Shown here piece by piece: positions 1 to 8,771 of a DNA stretch of 54,265 nt. The notes beneath the pieces are model-generated. The model saw only the letters and a program-made list of their open reading frames with translations, made no database searches and had not been told where the DNA came from. Where the stretch lies: positions 1-54,265 of the forward strand of contig JAFRHR010000048.1 in the NCBI GenBank assembly GCA_017433195.1. The letters run 5' to 3'. The translations under genes and the position numbers were made by a program. The stretch is from a bacterium. Its GTDB lineage: Bacteria > Cyanobacteriota > Vampirovibrionia > Gastranaerophilales > Gastranaerophilaceae. Position 1 is the stretch's first letter, and each line of letters starts with the position of its first letter.

Positions 1-1
1 G

Positions 2-1168
2 AGAACAGTTTACAATTCTGCAATAAAAATGCTTGTCGGAATTAAGATGAAGGAATTTTCCACTCCGGCAGTTACTGTCGGACAGGTTGGCGAAGTTGAT
101 ATGATAAGACAATTTGAAGCGCCGGCAAGAGTTATATCAAAGTATAAGGTAAATGTAGAGGCAAGAATTGACGGTTATCTTACAAAAAGTTACTTTAAAG
201 AGGGTGATTTTGTAAAAGCGGGACAGGTTTTATTTGAGATAGAACCTCAGGAATACAGCCTTGCGGTACAGAAAGCAAAGGCAAATTTGGATAATGTTAC
301 CGCTGAACTTAATTATTATCAGAAACAATTAATAAGAGCCGAAGAACTTGTAAAAAAAGATTATATTGCAAAGGCTGAATATGATAATGCGTTAGCGAAA
401 AGAGATACATACAGAGCGCAGGTAAATTTGGCAAGAAGCGCATATAATGATGCATTAAGAAATTATAGTTATACACATATAAAAGCCCCTGTTGACGGAA
501 AAGTAAGTTATATTTCCGTAACTGTAGGTAACTATGTTAATAAAGACGCAGGCACATTGACTACTATAAACAGCATTGAACCTATGTATGTAGCATTTCC
601 TTTAAAGGCAAAAGATTTTGCGGAACTCGCAAGAATAGATAAAACGGCAGATGTTCAGAGAAAAGTCGATTTTCTTTTCAGCACAGGCGAAAAGTATATG
701 CATCAGGGGACACAGGATTTCCACGATAACAAGGTTGATGAAGCAACAGGAACTATCTTAATGAGAGCAACCTTTACTAACCCTGAAAAAATGCTTTTGG
801 ACGGTGATTACGGAACTGCGATAATTTATTCAAATGAAGCTGATAAAGTCCCCACCATTCCTTTGTATGCACTTATGGAAAATCAGGAAAGCAAGTACGT
901 TTATAAAATGGACGAAAACAATATCCCGAGACTGAATAATATAAAAATTTCGGGACAAAACGATAAGGTTGCTTATGTTACAGATGGTTTGCAGGCAGGG
1001 GATACAATTATTCTGACAGGTATTCAGAAGGTTATTCCGGGAAACCCGGTTAAAATTGTCGAACAAACACAAGACAATGATAAAGTTCAAAATACTAAAA
1101 AACCGTCTTTGATTTCAAGAGTAAAAAACAAAATAAAAAGAATAATAAAGAGGGGTAATAACAAATAA
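2..1168 (+). CDS. RND efflux periplasmic adaptor (MexA/AcrA family), 5' end cut by window
   Basis: This is the membrane-fusion subunit that links an inner-membrane RND pump to its outer-membrane channel in the periplasm. The reading frame stays open to the first base of the window and the first visible ATG (29) has no Shine-Dalgarno, so the true start and its signal or lipoprotein peptide probably lie upstream. Visible in order are a lipoyl-like half motif (VEARIDGYLTKSYFKEGD, just after residue 40 counted from position 29), an alpha-hairpin rich in Lys, Ala and Glu, the second lipoyl half (IKAPVDGKVSYISVTVGN), a beta-barrel and a membrane-proximal domain, ending in a very basic tail. Its stop overlaps the permease ATG by one base (TAATG), so the two are translationally coupled. 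The substrate cannot be read from the sequence. Confidence 0.93.
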   Translation, partial: RTVYNSAIKMLVGIKMKEFSTPAVTVGQVGEVDMIRQFEAPARVISKYKVNVEARIDGYLTKSYFKEGDFVKAGQVLFEIEPQEYSLAVQKAKANLDNVTAELNYYQKQLIRAEELVKKDYIAKAEYDNALAKRDTYRAQVNLARSAYNDALRNYSYTHIKAPVDGKVSYISVTVGNYVNKDAGTLTTINSIEPMYVAFPLKAKDFAELARIDKTADVQRKVDFLFSTGEKYMHQGTQDFHDNKVDEATGTILMRATFTNPEKMLLDGDYGTAIIYSNEADKVPTIPLYALMENQESKYVYKMDENNIPRLNNIKISGQNDKVAYVTDGLQAGDTIILTGIQKVIPGNPVKIVEQTQDNDKVQNTKKPSLISRVKNKIKRIIKRGNNK

Positions 1169-4100
1169 TGGCAGGAAATCTATTCATAAAAAGACCAAAA
1201 TTTGCAATAGTCGTATCAATTGTTATTATACTTGCGGGCTTAATAACCATACCAAACCTGCCTTTAGAAGAATATCCCTCAATCACACCGCCTCAGATTG
1301 TGGTAACCGCAACTTATAACGGCGCAAACTCGGATGTTTTGACATCAACAGTTGCGGCACCGATAGAATTGCAGTTAAACGGTGTTGAAAATATGCTTTA
1401 TATGTCCTCTACGTCACAGGACAGCAAATATCAGTTAACCCTGTTTTTCAGGATAGGAACAAATCCCGATATGGCACTGGTTAACGTCCAAAACCAACTA
1501 CAATTAGTTATTCCGAGGTTACCCGAAGAAGTTCAACGATACGGGTTAAAGGTTAAAAAATCAACCGGAGGCCCGGGAGTATTGATGATTGCGGTAACTT
1601 CGCCAAATCACACTTACGATGCACTGTTTCTGTCAAACTACGCAAAAATGTTTATCAAAGACGAAATCGCCCGTGTACTCGGGGTAAGTGAAGTTAACGT
1701 TTACGGAAAAGGCGATTATTCAATTCGTGTATGGCTGAATCCTGAAAAAATGGCAGGTCTCGGGGTTTCCGTGGAAGATGTCAGAAACGCAATTACAAGT
1801 CAGAATATTCAGACTGCGGCAGGTACGTTAGGTACTGAACCCACAAACGGCGAACAATTGCTTAAAATTATTTTGAGAACAAAGGGCAGATTAAAAACAA
1901 CGGAAGAGTTTGAAAATATAGTTATAAAATCAAAATCAAATGCCTCTAATGTTAAGTTAAAAGACGTTGCAAGAATTGAACTCGGAGCTGAAAATTATTC
2001 AACAAAATCAAAAGTTGAAGATTCCGAAAATGCTATGATTGCGGTTACTCAGTTACCCGAAGCGAACTCTATTGATGTTGCAAACAGAGTAAATCAAAGA
2101 ATGAAAGAACTAAGCAGAACTTTTCCGAAAGATTTATCATATCACGTTCAGTATGACCAGACTGCGTTTGTAAGAGAGTCAATAAAAGAAGTTAAAAGTG
2201 CGATTATACTTGCAATTATACTTGTAAGTTTGGTAACTTACCTGTTTTTGGGAACATTCAGAGCGGCATTTATTCCGTTCTGCGCAATTCCTGTTTCACT
2301 GATAGGGGTATTTATTTTTCTCGGAATATTCGGGTTTTCAATAAATCTTTTAATTTTATTCGGTTTGGTTTTGGCGGTCGGACTTGTAGTTGATGACGCA
2401 ATAGTTGTACTTGAAAACACCCAACGACATATACAGGACGGAAAAACTCCGAAAGAAGCAACAGAAATTACAATGCAGGAAGTTTTGGGCGCAATTGTTG
2501 CGACATCTCTTGTATTGATGGCGGTATTTGTTCCTGTTTCGTTCTTAAGCGGAATTACGGGACAAATGTTCAGACAGTTTGCAATATGTATTGCAACATC
2601 AATCGGCTTATCAACGGTTGTTGCTTTGAGTTTATCTCCGGCACTTTGCTCAATGATTTTAAAGAGCGGCGAAGAAAAAACCGATTTTGAATTTATAAGA
2701 AAATTTGAAGATTGGTTTAACGGGCTCAGAGACAAGTATTTGGGCGTTGTAGAATACTTTGTAACCTCACCTAAAAAGACTTTTATTATTTTAGTAAGCG
2801 GTATTATTTTCATTATGGGAATGTACTGGCTAATTCCTAAAGGATTTTTACCTGATGAAGACAGAGGAGCATTGTTTACACAAATACAACTTCCTGACAG
2901 TGCTACTTTGGCAAGAACTGAGGCGGTTGCAAAAGAATTTGTCGATAACATTAAAGATATTAAAGGTGTTCAGGATGTACTTTCTATTATCGGATGGTCG
3001 GGAGAAAACAGTGCAATGTGTATTATAAATCTTGAACCGTGGCACAAAAGAAATTCACGTAAAAAATCTTTGGACACAATAAAAAATAACATAAACCAAA
3101 AGTTTGCAAATTATACAAAAGCAAGTATTGCGACATTCCAGCCGCCTGCAATTTCAGGGATGAGTATGTTTGGAGGTCTTGAATATCAACTGCTTGATAA
3201 GGGCGACAGAACTCCCGAAGAATTGTACAACGAAATGGTAAAATTCGTAAATACTGCGGGAAAAGATTCGGCATTTTCAAGATTGTTTACGACATACAGT
3301 GCATCAGTTAACCAAAAGAGAGTAATAGTTGATGAAGAAAAGGCACTTGCACTCGGAGTAAACGTTTCGGAAATTTATAATACACTGGCAAGCCAGATTG
3401 GTATGACATACGTAAATGACTTTAATAAATTCGGCAGAGTTTACCGTGTATATATGCAGGCAGACGCGCCATACAGATCACAGCCTGATGATATAAACAA
3501 GATTTATGTAAAAAATCACAGAACGGGACAAATGCTTCCTTTGACTTCGGTTGTAAAATTTGAAGATATGGTCGGGCCTAATTTCCTTACAAGATTTAAT
3601 TTGTACCCGTCAGTAACAATAAATGCCCTGCCGACAACCGGTGTAAGTTCCGGAACGGCAATGGATACACTTGAAAAATTGTCATATGAATATCTGCCTG
3701 AGGATATGGGCTTTGCATGGTCAGGATCTTCTTTGCAGGAAAAAGAATCTGCAGGACAGATAGGACCTATACTTGCACTCGCACTCATATTTGTGTATCT
3801 GTTCCTGGTTGCACTTTATGAAAGTTGGACACTTCCTGTTGCGGTAATGCTTGTATCACCGCTTGCATTAATCGGAGCGCTATTCTTCCAGTATATTGCG
3901 GGATATGCGCTTGATATTTATGCTCAGGTCGGACTTGTTATGTTAATCGGCTTGGGCACAAAACAGGCAATCTTGATTGTAGAGTTTGCAAAAGACGCAT
4001 TAGAAAAATCAGGAAGCAAAGATTACGTAAAAGCGGCATTAGAAGCGGCTAAACTAAGATTCAGAGCTGTAATGATGACAAATATTGCGTTTATTTTGGG

Positions 4101-4317
4101 ATTAGTTCCTCTTATAACCGCAAGAGGTGCAGGTGCGGGCAGCAGACATTCAATCGGTATGACAGTATTCGGCGGAATGATAGCCGTTGCTTTTGCGGGA
4201 AGTATATTGGTTCCGGCATTTTATGTAATGGTTAATATCGCCAAAGATAAATCTCAAAAATGGTTAGAAGATAAATTACAACAGATAAAAAACAAGAAAA
4301 ATGAAAAAAATAATTAG
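1168..4317 (+). CDS. RND multidrug efflux permease (HAE1/AcrB type)
   Basis: This is a proton-driven inner-membrane pump that exports hydrophobic or toxic compounds through the tripartite complex encoded here. Its 1049 residues match the usual AcrB/MexB length. The first transmembrane helix lies near the N terminus, followed by a periplasmic porter domain, a helix bundle, a second porter domain and a second bundle. The proton-relay residues are visible: the Asp pair at about 409-410 in VGLVVDDAIVVLEN and Lys at about 932 in GLGTKQAILIVEFAKD, equivalent to AcrB D407/D408 and K940. It starts inside the adaptor stop codon and its 3' end overlaps the channel gene by 17 bases, so all three form one operon. 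No local regulator gene is seen. Confidence 0.96.
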   Translation: MAGNLFIKRPKFAIVVSIVIILAGLITIPNLPLEEYPSITPPQIVVTATYNGANSDVLTSTVAAPIELQLNGVENMLYMSSTSQDSKYQLTLFFRIGTNPDMALVNVQNQLQLVIPRLPEEVQRYGLKVKKSTGGPGVLMIAVTSPNHTYDALFLSNYAKMFIKDEIARVLGVSEVNVYGKGDYSIRVWLNPEKMAGLGVSVEDVRNAITSQNIQTAAGTLGTEPTNGEQLLKIILRTKGRLKTTEEFENIVIKSKSNASNVKLKDVARIELGAENYSTKSKVEDSENAMIAVTQLPEANSIDVANRVNQRMKELSRTFPKDLSYHVQYDQTAFVRESIKEVKSAIILAIILVSLVTYLFLGTFRAAFIPFCAIPVSLIGVFIFLGIFGFSINLLILFGLVLAVGLVVDDAIVVLENTQRHIQDGKTPKEATEITMQEVLGAIVATSLVLMAVFVPVSFLSGITGQMFRQFAICIATSIGLSTVVALSLSPALCSMILKSGEEKTDFEFIRKFEDWFNGLRDKYLGVVEYFVTSPKKTFIILVSGIIFIMGMYWLIPKGFLPDEDRGALFTQIQLPDSATLARTEAVAKEFVDNIKDIKGVQDVLSIIGWSGENSAMCIINLEPWHKRNSRKKSLDTIKNNINQKFANYTKASIATFQPPAISGMSMFGGLEYQLLDKGDRTPEELYNEMVKFVNTAGKDSAFSRLFTTYSASVNQKRVIVDEEKALALGVNVSEIYNTLASQIGMTYVNDFNKFGRVYRVYMQADAPYRSQPDDINKIYVKNHRTGQMLPLTSVVKFEDMVGPNFLTRFNLYPSVTINALPTTGVSSGTAMDTLEKLSYEYLPEDMGFAWSGSSLQEKESAGQIGPILALALIFVYLFLVALYESWTLPVAVMLVSPLALIGALFFQYIAGYALDIYAQVGLVMLIGLGTKQAILIVEFAKDALEKSGSKDYVKAALEAAKLRFRAVMMTNIAFILGLVPLITARGAGAGSRHSIGMTVFGGMIAVAFAGSILVPAFYVMVNIAKDKSQKWLEDKLQQIKNKKNEKNN

Positions 4318-5887
4318 TCTTATACTTTTAATAACTTTTATGAATATCAATACCGCATGGGCAGAAATCGGTAATGATATAAATCCTGATGAATATCCTG
4401 AAAGTACGGATGTAGCACCTTTTGTAAATGAAACGCCGAAAGCGGAAACATCAGATACAATAAGTGCGGATGATCAGCTTGTTATAGAGGGTTCTGTCGA
4501 AAAATCAATAGATATAACCTTAAATGACTGTATAAGACTTGCACTTGGAAATAACCCCAAGATACAAATGGCTTTGCAGGATGTATTTGCCTCCGATGCG
4601 AGAATAAAACAGGCGTGGTCTGCATATTTTCCAAAAGTATCATGGCAGACAGGTTACACAAGAATGAAACAACTTCAGTTGTCAGATGCTTTGGGCAGAA
4701 ACCTGATATTTGATTATTATTTGCTCGGACAGGTTACACTCTCTGAAATGCTTTACGATTTCGGAGTTACACAAAATAAAGTAACCATACAGAAATTAAA
4801 CAGCCAGGGCTATAAAATAGCACTTACCGCAACGGTAAATTCTGTTATATGCGATGTCAAAAAGTCTTACTACAATTTACTTTATGCTTATGAAAAGGTA
4901 AAAGTTGCAGAAGAGGCTGTTGAAAATTTTGAACTCTTTTATGATCAGGCAAAAGCATTTTATATGGCCGGTTTAAAGCCGAAAGTTGATGTAACTATTG
5001 CGGAAGTTAATCTGAGTAACGCAAAATTATCACTTATACAGGCTGAAAACAATATCGACATAGCAATTGCACAGTTAAATAATAATTTGGGTTTACCTTA
5101 TGTAAACAGATACAACGTTCAGGAAAAACTTAAATACTCCCCGTGCGATGTTACGTTAAATGATTCTGTCGATATTGCAAGAGAATCAAGACCCGAGTTT
5201 AAGTTAGCCGATGTTAAGGTTGAGGCGGCACTTCAAAATGTAAAACTCACTAAAAAATCATACTTCCCGTCATTAAGTATTGAAGGACAGTATCAGATAG
5301 GCGGCAGACATTTTACATCTAATACGGGTTATAATTTCGGCGGATACCTGACTTTCCCGACTGTTAACGGAATGCTGATAAATAATCAGATTAAAGAAGC
5401 AAAAGCACTTCATAATAAAGAAATGGCAAATGCAGATTACACAAAAAATGCAATAGTTTTGGAAATCCAAAATGCATTTTATACTTTAAAGGAAAAGAAA
5501 AGCCAGCTTCCGGTTGCCTTTTTGACGGTTAAAAAAGCAAAAGAAAATTATGAATTATCATACGGCAGGTACAGAGTCGGTGTCGGAAACCCGACAGAAT
5601 TAAAAGACGCACAGGTAACTTATGAAAATTCACTTTTAAATTTCTATGCATCACTTTTTGAATATAATCAGTCAAAAGCAAACCTTGAAAAGGCAGTCGG
5701 CAAAAATATAAATAACGGAACTATAGAAAAAGATTACATTTTTGAAGACAGCATGCTTTATGATTTTGCTTATACTGATATTATAAGCGAATTTGAAACA
5801 GACGACACCGTAGAGCCTAAAAACAGCACTATCCGTGAGAATGAGTTTTGTGAACCACAAAATAATACCAAAGAATTAGTAGAATAG
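4301..5887 (+). CDS. TolC-family outer-membrane efflux channel
   Basis: This is the outer-membrane exit duct of the RND system. The 528-residue protein begins with a clear Sec signal peptide (MKKIISLILLITF, with AWA just before the probable cleavage site). An acidic linker of about 50 residues follows, then two outer-membrane efflux protein repeats: the first from about residue 70 (LNDCIRLALGNNPKIQMAL) and the second from about 280. Long amphipathic helices with the NL.....N..LG pattern (IAQLNNNLGLPYVNRY) are typical. The acidic Asn-rich C-terminal tail is longer than in TolC. The start lies inside the 3' end of the permease gene. The next element downstream is a separate promoter and terminator unit. 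Confidence 0.94.
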   Translation: MKKIISLILLITFMNINTAWAEIGNDINPDEYPESTDVAPFVNETPKAETSDTISADDQLVIEGSVEKSIDITLNDCIRLALGNNPKIQMALQDVFASDARIKQAWSAYFPKVSWQTGYTRMKQLQLSDALGRNLIFDYYLLGQVTLSEMLYDFGVTQNKVTIQKLNSQGYKIALTATVNSVICDVKKSYYNLLYAYEKVKVAEEAVENFELFYDQAKAFYMAGLKPKVDVTIAEVNLSNAKLSLIQAENNIDIAIAQLNNNLGLPYVNRYNVQEKLKYSPCDVTLNDSVDIARESRPEFKLADVKVEAALQNVKLTKKSYFPSLSIEGQYQIGGRHFTSNTGYNFGGYLTFPTVNGMLINNQIKEAKALHNKEMANADYTKNAIVLEIQNAFYTLKEKKSQLPVAFLTVKKAKENYELSYGRYRVGVGNPTELKDAQVTYENSLLNFYASLFEYNQSKANLEKAVGKNINNGTIEKDYIFEDSMLYDFAYTDIISEFETDDTVEPKNSTIRENEFCEPQNNTKELVE

Positions 5888-5921
5888 TATTAAGATATTT
5901 TACAATTTTCTTTCCATGTAC

Positions 5922-5949
5922 TTGAGAAACATTGAAAACGAGTTATAAT
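5922..5949 (+). promoter_or_regulatory. Sigma-70-type promoter directed at the downstream terminator
   Basis: TTGAGA (5922-5927) and a perfect TATAAT (5944-5949) are separated by 16 bases. It points rightward, away from the efflux operon, into a 65-base interval that ends in an intrinsic terminator and holds no rightward reading frame. Confidence 0.6.
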
Positions 5950-5955
5950 GAATTT

Positions 5956-6020
5956 ATAGGCAAGAAGTCAAAATCGTAAGTATATATTAAAAAGGGTAAC
6001 TCAAAAGAGTTACTCTTTTT
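5956..6020 (+). ncRNA. Candidate small RNA of about 65 nt
   Basis: A strong promoter (-10 at 5944-5949) predicts initiation near 5956 and a strong intrinsic terminator ends at 6020. The interval encodes no plausible peptide with a ribosome binding site. A promoter directly followed by a terminator is the usual signature of a stand-alone small RNA. The terminator stem overlaps the stop codon of the gene on the other strand, so an antisense effect on that mRNA 3' end is possible. I do not recognise a known RNA family. Confidence 0.4.
5989..6020. terminator. Bidirectional intrinsic terminator
   Basis: AAAAAGGGTAACTC and GAGTTACTCTTTTT pair across an AAAA loop with one G-T pair. There is an A run on the left and a T run on the right, so it can stop transcription from both strands. 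Confidence 0.85.
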
Positions 6021-7347
6021 ATGCGTTAACTGTGGATTGCTCAGGTTTTTTATCCGAAATGAGTTTACCTTCTTCGATTAATTTTTGTTTTACTTCGTTT
6101 TTAACTTCAAACTCAGTATCACCGTTAGCAAGTCTTTTTCCGAGCATTATTGCAGGGATAACAACACCTAACGCAAACATACTTGTTCCTATGTTTGCAA
6201 TGATTGAACCTCTTTTCAATTTTTTGAGTTTTGAGAAGAAGACATCAGCTGTTTCGCCTGATGCTTTGTACTGTTCATAGAGTTTTGAGAGGTTGTCGTT
6301 TACCCCTTTGACCTGTTTGATATCAATATACTTTCTTGTGTCGATTTTGTCTGTTTTCTTGTAAAGTTTAATGATATCAGACTGTTTTGCCCTCTTAACA
6401 ACTTCATTTTCCGGATTATTGTGTAAAAATTCGTAGATTTCCGCATCAGATGCATTTTTCGGGAAAGAAGAAAGGCTTTCTTCTATTGATTTTGAATTAA
6501 ATGCATCTGCCAAGGTTTTATCTTCAATTACTCTCGCATCGAGAGAGATATTTTTGTTATGTTTTTTATCAACGACTTTTTCAAAAGCGTTTTGAATTTG
6601 CTGACCTATGACATACATAAAGGCGAGGAAACTACCTTCTTTAATTGCATAACCTGTGAGTTCCTGTTTGTTCCTTGATTTTGCGAGCCTTGAACCTGTA
6701 ATGCTTCCCTCTAACAGATACATATTTGCAACAGGGTTAAGCATAAAGTTTTCAAAAGCTCCTTTGAAACTTACGTTATCTGATTTTTTCTCTGCATCCT
6801 TCTTATCTGTACCGATTGTTTTGACCTTTTCCATGGCGATATTCTGACCGTAATCCATTGCCAGTTTTTGCTCTTCGAGTAGGTTTTTAGCGATATTTGT
6901 TTCCGTATATTTTTGTTTTGCATTTGCAAGCGCTAAATAAGCGCCTATGGTTGCACCGACTGCGCCTGCAAATTTTCCGATAGTAAGTCCTTTATATAAT
7001 TTTTGATTTTTTGAAATTTTTTCTATGTTGTTTTTAATTGTTTCTGTAGGTGCATATTCCTTGGCTTTTTCAAGTATTTCTTTGTTGTGGAAATTTCTTA
7101 CGTCAAACTCAGGATCGAGTTTAGCGGTTTTAAATGCGGTTAAATCAATAAATTTCTTTGCGACGGGAATTCCCAAGAGCCAAATAACTTCCGTGCCGGC
7201 TTCGTCAATAAATCTGTCCTGTCCCTCTTCTTTACCAGTTGCAAAAGATGCTGCCGTAATACCTGCTGTACCTGATAAGTCCTTGATACCAAGCGGGATA
7301 ATTGATTTTGGATTTCCTAAAATTGAATATATTTTTGCAACTGACAT
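6019..7347 (-). CDS. Uncharacterised membrane protein, lineage-specific
   Basis: This 442-residue protein matches no family I recognise. It has at least two convincing hydrophobic stretches: a Gly/Ala-rich one near residues 125-145 (GKFAGAVGATIGAYLALA) and one near the C terminus (IIANIGTSMFALGVVIPAIM). A weaker one lies in the middle (SFLAFMYVIGQQI). Charged Lys/Glu-rich segments lie between them. An internal DNVSFKGAFENFM resembles the S-F-[KT]-G tag found near the N termini of other proteins here. The ATG is preceded by AGGAG at good spacing. Upstream lies a seven-codon leader frame whose Shine-Dalgarno sits in a hairpin loop. It is monocistronic and ends at the terminator shared with the candidate small RNA. 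Confidence 0.75.
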   Translation of the reverse strand: MSVAKIYSILGNPKSIIPLGIKDLSGTAGITAASFATGKEEGQDRFIDEAGTEVIWLLGIPVAKKFIDLTAFKTAKLDPEFDVRNFHNKEILEKAKEYAPTETIKNNIEKISKNQKLYKGLTIGKFAGAVGATIGAYLALANAKQKYTETNIAKNLLEEQKLAMDYGQNIAMEKVKTIGTDKKDAEKKSDNVSFKGAFENFMLNPVANMYLLEGSITGSRLAKSRNKQELTGYAIKEGSFLAFMYVIGQQIQNAFEKVVDKKHNKNISLDARVIEDKTLADAFNSKSIEESLSSFPKNASDAEIYEFLHNNPENEVVKRAKQSDIIKLYKKTDKIDTRKYIDIKQVKGVNDNLSKLYEQYKASGETADVFFSKLKKLKRGSIIANIGTSMFALGVVIPAIMLGKRLANGDTEFEVKNEVKQKLIEEGKLISDKKPEQSTVNA

Positions 7348-7371
7348 AATAACAATTCTCCTATTTATGTA

Positions 7372-7395
7372 TTAAAGTCCCCAAATAAGATTCAT
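7372..7395 (-). CDS. Seven-residue leader peptide MNLIWGL
   Basis: ATG at 7395-7393 is followed by six sense codons and TAA. A perfect GGAGG (7408-7404) lies eight bases upstream, better than the site of the main gene 25 bases downstream. The GGAGG sits in the loop of a 9-bp hairpin. It is most likely a translated leader controlling the downstream membrane protein. Absence of a repeated regulatory codon argues against simple amino-acid attenuation. Confidence 0.4.
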   Translation of the reverse strand: MNLIWGL

Positions 7396-7422
7396 AAGCC
7401 TAACCTCCGATTCGTTGGGCTT
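7396..7422 (-). promoter_or_regulatory. Hairpin presenting the leader-peptide Shine-Dalgarno in its loop
   Basis: On the minus strand AAGCCCAAC pairs with GTTAGGCTT (one G-T pair) around the loop GAATCGGAG, which carries most of GGAGG. Such a fold could gate ribosome access to the leader frame. Confidence 0.4.
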
Positions 7423-7459
7423 AACTGTTATTTGTCGGTATTCTGGGTTATATAAAATA

Positions 7460-7473
7460 TTTATCATGATAAA
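7460..7473. promoter_or_regulatory. 14-bp perfect palindrome, possible operator
   Basis: TTTATCATGATAAA is self-complementary and lies just upstream of an AT-rich TATATAA box on the minus strand that would drive the leader peptide and membrane protein. Its position at the -35 region fits a repressor or activator site. No partner protein is evident. Confidence 0.3.
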
Positions 7474-7540
7474 ACCTACTTTCACTATAAGTAACGTAAA
7501 AATAAAAATTGCCTGTTTTCAGTGACGATATTAAGAAAAA

Positions 7541-7574
7541 TTAACAAAAAACAAGACTTTTAAAAGGTCTTGTT
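7541..7574 (-). terminator. Intrinsic terminator of the toxin-antitoxin operon
   Basis: On the minus strand AACAAGAC pairs with GTCTTGTT around a short AT loop, followed by a T-rich tail. It lies about 275 bases downstream of the antitoxin stop and is the first hairpin with a T run. The rest of the 7.4-7.85 kb interval holds the regulatory sites above and one dispersed repeat. Confidence 0.7.
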
Positions 7575-7750
7575 AAGAGTACAACAAATTTGACTGTCCC
7601 AAAAACAAGCCTAACTTCGTCGTACTAATCGTCGTAAATCTTTTCTCATAGTGTAATAAGTATAGCCTAATAAAGTTTTTTTGTAAATAATATTACCAAA
7701 ACAGTTACAATATATTACTAAAATCGGACAAAATTACATTTTTATAAAAC

Positions 7751-7776
7751 AGCCGTAGGGTAGACTTTAGTCTACC
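7751..7776. repeat. Dispersed hairpin repeat, left copy flanking the TA module
   Basis: AGCCGTAG is followed by the perfect inverted repeat GGTAGACT-TT-AGTCTACC (sharing the last G). An identical 26-bp copy in the same orientation lies at 8696-8721, so the two bracket the toxin-antitoxin pair. Confidence 0.8.
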
Positions 7777-7848
7777 GATTAATCTAATCCGACAATTTAT
7801 ATTATTGGCTTGGTAAAACCAATCTACATACTTTATTATTACAACCAA

Positions 7849-8193
7849 TTATGCCTGTTTTGGCAAAATTTTAATTTCAAAATCCAAATAGTCAAAAATT
7901 TTAACCAAAGTATCAACTTTAGGTGCAGTTTTCGTCTGTCCGTCTAAAAGTTTTATTATATTACTTCTTGATAATTCAAGATCTTTTGACATTTTTCTTA
8001 CAGAAATATTACGGATTTCTATAACTTTTTCCAAACAAGCATAAAAAGCATCAAAATTTCCGTCTTTTAAATATTCGTCAAGTGCAACTTGAAGCCATAA
8101 AGCCTGTTCGTTGACATCTTTTAAATGTTCGTTTAAATCGTCATCAAATCTGACATTTTCTTTTAAAATTTTTTCTATATCAAATTTTGTCAT
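7849..8193 (-). CDS. Antitoxin, HTH type (HigA-like addiction module antidote)
   Basis: This 114-residue DNA-binding antitoxin would neutralise the toxin encoded just upstream and repress the operon. The C-terminal half contains a helix-turn-helix of the addiction-module antidote family (SVRKMSKDLELSRSNIIKLL) followed by the conserved region around LVKIFDYLDFEIKI. The N-terminal half is acidic and probably contacts the toxin. Its start overlaps the toxin gene by 14 bases. The toxin-first order is typical of HigBA-like modules. The operon ends at the hairpin at 7541-7574. Confidence 0.85.
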   Translation of the reverse strand: MTKFDIEKILKENVRFDDDLNEHLKDVNEQALWLQVALDEYLKDGNFDAFYACLEKVIEIRNISVRKMSKDLELSRSNIIKLLDGQTKTAPKVDTLVKIFDYLDFEIKILPKQA

Positions 8194-8518
8194 CTTTTAA
8201 ATACCTTTCTTTAAATTCTCTGTAATAATTATTTGCTTTATTAATTATTTGAACTTGATTAGATTTATCACCGCCTGCAACAATTAAGATAATTATATTA
8301 TCCAGTTCTTTAAAATAAATTCTGTATCCTTTACTTGTAATAAACCTTAATTCTGACAAATCACTATTTTTTAACTTTTTGTAATCGCCAAAATTTCCGT
8401 ATTTTATTCTCAATAATCTTTGTCTTATTCTTTTTTGTTCAATACTGTCAAGTTTATTTAACCACTCTCGAAATGGGCATTTGCCATCTGATGTTGTATA
8501 ATACAAAATTTCTTTCAT
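8180..8518 (-). CDS. Toxin, RelE/HigB-like (phage Gp49-like, addiction module killer)
   Basis: This 112-residue protein belongs to the RelE-fold family whose members usually cleave mRNA on the ribosome. Family signatures are visible in order: FREWLNKL near residue 17, RIRQRLLRIKYGNFGDYKKL, SELRFITSKGYRIYF and IILIVAGGDKSNQVQIINKA. The RL...GN.GD and GYR.YF...GGDKS pattern is diagnostic. No Shine-Dalgarno precedes the ATG, and the -10 of its promoter ends six bases upstream, so its mRNA may be leaderless. An inverted repeat in the promoter suggests autoregulation. Confidence 0.88.
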   Translation of the reverse strand: MKEILYYTTSDGKCPFREWLNKLDSIEQKRIRQRLLRIKYGNFGDYKKLKNSDLSELRFITSKGYRIYFKELDNIIILIVAGGDKSNQVQIINKANNYYREFKERYLKDDKI

Positions 8519-8524
8519 ACTTAC

Positions 8525-8553
8525 ATGGTACTCTATAGCATACCACTTGTCAA
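8525..8553 (-). promoter_or_regulatory. Toxin-antitoxin promoter with overlapping inverted repeat
   Basis: On the minus strand a perfect TTGACA (8553-8548) is 17 bases from TACCAT (8530-8525), with the toxin ATG beginning seven bases further. TGGTA...TACCA arms (8545-8541 and 8530-8526) overlap spacer and -10, as expected for an operator bound by the antitoxin complex. Confidence 0.5.
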
Positions 8554-8695
8554 TACTTTTACTTCTTCAAAAGTATTAAAATTATGTCACGTATTTTTTG
8601 TAATTGTTTTGGGGTGCATAATTGCAAAACGGAATTTATGTTTTTGATTAAATCCTCATTTGCATTTGAATTTATAATAGCAGTTCAACAGGGGT

Positions 8696-8721
8696 AGCCG
8701 TAGGGTAGACTTTAGTCTACC
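8696..8721. repeat. Dispersed hairpin repeat, right copy flanking the TA module
   Basis: It is identical to the copy at 7751-7776 over 26 bases and in the same orientation, about 945 bases away. The shared run continues through the perfect GGTAGACT-TT-AGTCTACC palindrome and then diverges. Confidence 0.8.
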
Positions 8722-8771
8722 TATTAATTTATATTTTAATTAACAAATCAAACCCCGACTAAAACTTTCTA

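Noticed and set aside
2238..2951. 237-codon antisense frame in the RND permease
   Set aside because: It mirrors conserved permease codons and has no family match or ribosome site.
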